This document shows, one piece after another, positions 63,752 through 64,000 of a stretch of DNA of 64,000 bases. The notes beneath the pieces are model-generated. The model worked only from the letters and a program-made list of their open reading frames with translations, did no database searches and was not told where the DNA came from. Position 1 is the first letter of the stretch. Each line of letters starts with the position of its first letter. The stretch is taken from assembly GCA_026018925.1 (NCBI GenBank), contig JAKSZU010000009.1, positions 33,154,583 through 33,218,582 of the forward strand. The letters run 5' to 3'. This DNA comes from Tupaia tana. Taxonomy: Eukaryota; Chordata; Mammalia; Scandentia; Tupaiidae. A program made the position numbers and the translations under genes.

Positions 63752-64000
63752 AAAAAATTTTTTAGAGAGATTTTTGCTATAGGGTGTGTGCACTCGCCAG
63801 AGAGATAGAGAGAGACAGAAAGTGAGAAATCACCCCCCAAAGGAGACGGTCATGCCACAATTCTCTCTCTTCTATTCTCCTCTCAGGATCTTGAGCACAC
63901 ACACACATGCTCTGCATGAGTTTTAAGCCACTGGGTCCGTAACTCAAACCGCAGTCGACTACGTGAAAGTCCAGTGACATAACCTTTATGCCATCTGCTG
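63752..64000 (-). mobile_element. SINE (long form), running to the window end
   Basis: Reverse copy from attttttagagagatttttg to ttatgccatctgctg at the last base; its head continues beyond the window. Confidence 0.9.

Overview
The window is mammalian nuclear DNA: spliced genes with GT-AG introns, CpG-island promoters, AATAAA poly(A) signals, retropseudogenes, and old MIR, L2 and L1 repeats. Three recognisable protein genes lie here: UPF3B (+, last three coding exons), RPL39 (+, complete, with an H/ACA snoRNA matching SNORA69 in intron 2) and SOWAHD (-, 3' part only, cut by an assembly gap). From established knowledge, these three are neighbours on human Xq24 with the same relative orientations, so this is the syntenic X-chromosome segment read in the opposite direction.

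Layout. 1-6645: end of UPF3B, its 3.7-kb last intron and 3'UTR. 6.7-28.9 kb: intergenic, almost entirely SINEs, with two full-length ribosomal-protein retropseudogenes (RPL39 at 6964-7350, RPL21 at 11427-12434) and one LTR-like insertion. 28.98-34.97 kb: CpG island and RPL39. 35-55.2 kb: intergenic SINE clusters, four copies of a mariner-like miniature element, a class II-type solo LTR (50237-50826) and another LTR-like block. 55.7-56.9 kb: SOWAHD 3'UTR and ankyrin-repeat coding region. 56912-57011: 100 N. 57-64 kb: more SINEs and a long L2 LINE remnant in pieces.

Most of the sequence is one tRNA-derived SINE family, about 150 copies in roughly 64 kb. It occurs as a long form (~250 bp), a short form (~160 bp) lacking a central ~90-bp module, and an older divergent form. 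Copies are nested in each other, in LTRs, in the RPL21 pseudogene and in the miniature transposons. The family is not Alu, B1/B2, CAN, bovine BOV-tA or equine ERE. A colugo (Dermoptera, whose CYN SINEs are tRNA-derived and fall into several types) is a plausible source, but I could not verify this from sequence alone.

The genes do not form an operon and are transcribed independently. UPF3B acts in nonsense-mediated decay, RPL39 in the large ribosomal subunit, the hosted snoRNA in RNA pseudouridylation; SOWAHD is a poorly characterised ankyrin protein. I found no new enzymatic or defence system. The unusual content is the genome dynamics: layered insertions with readable target-site duplications, an RPL39 retrocopy about 22 kb upstream of its parent, and a 30-bp perfect inverted duplication.
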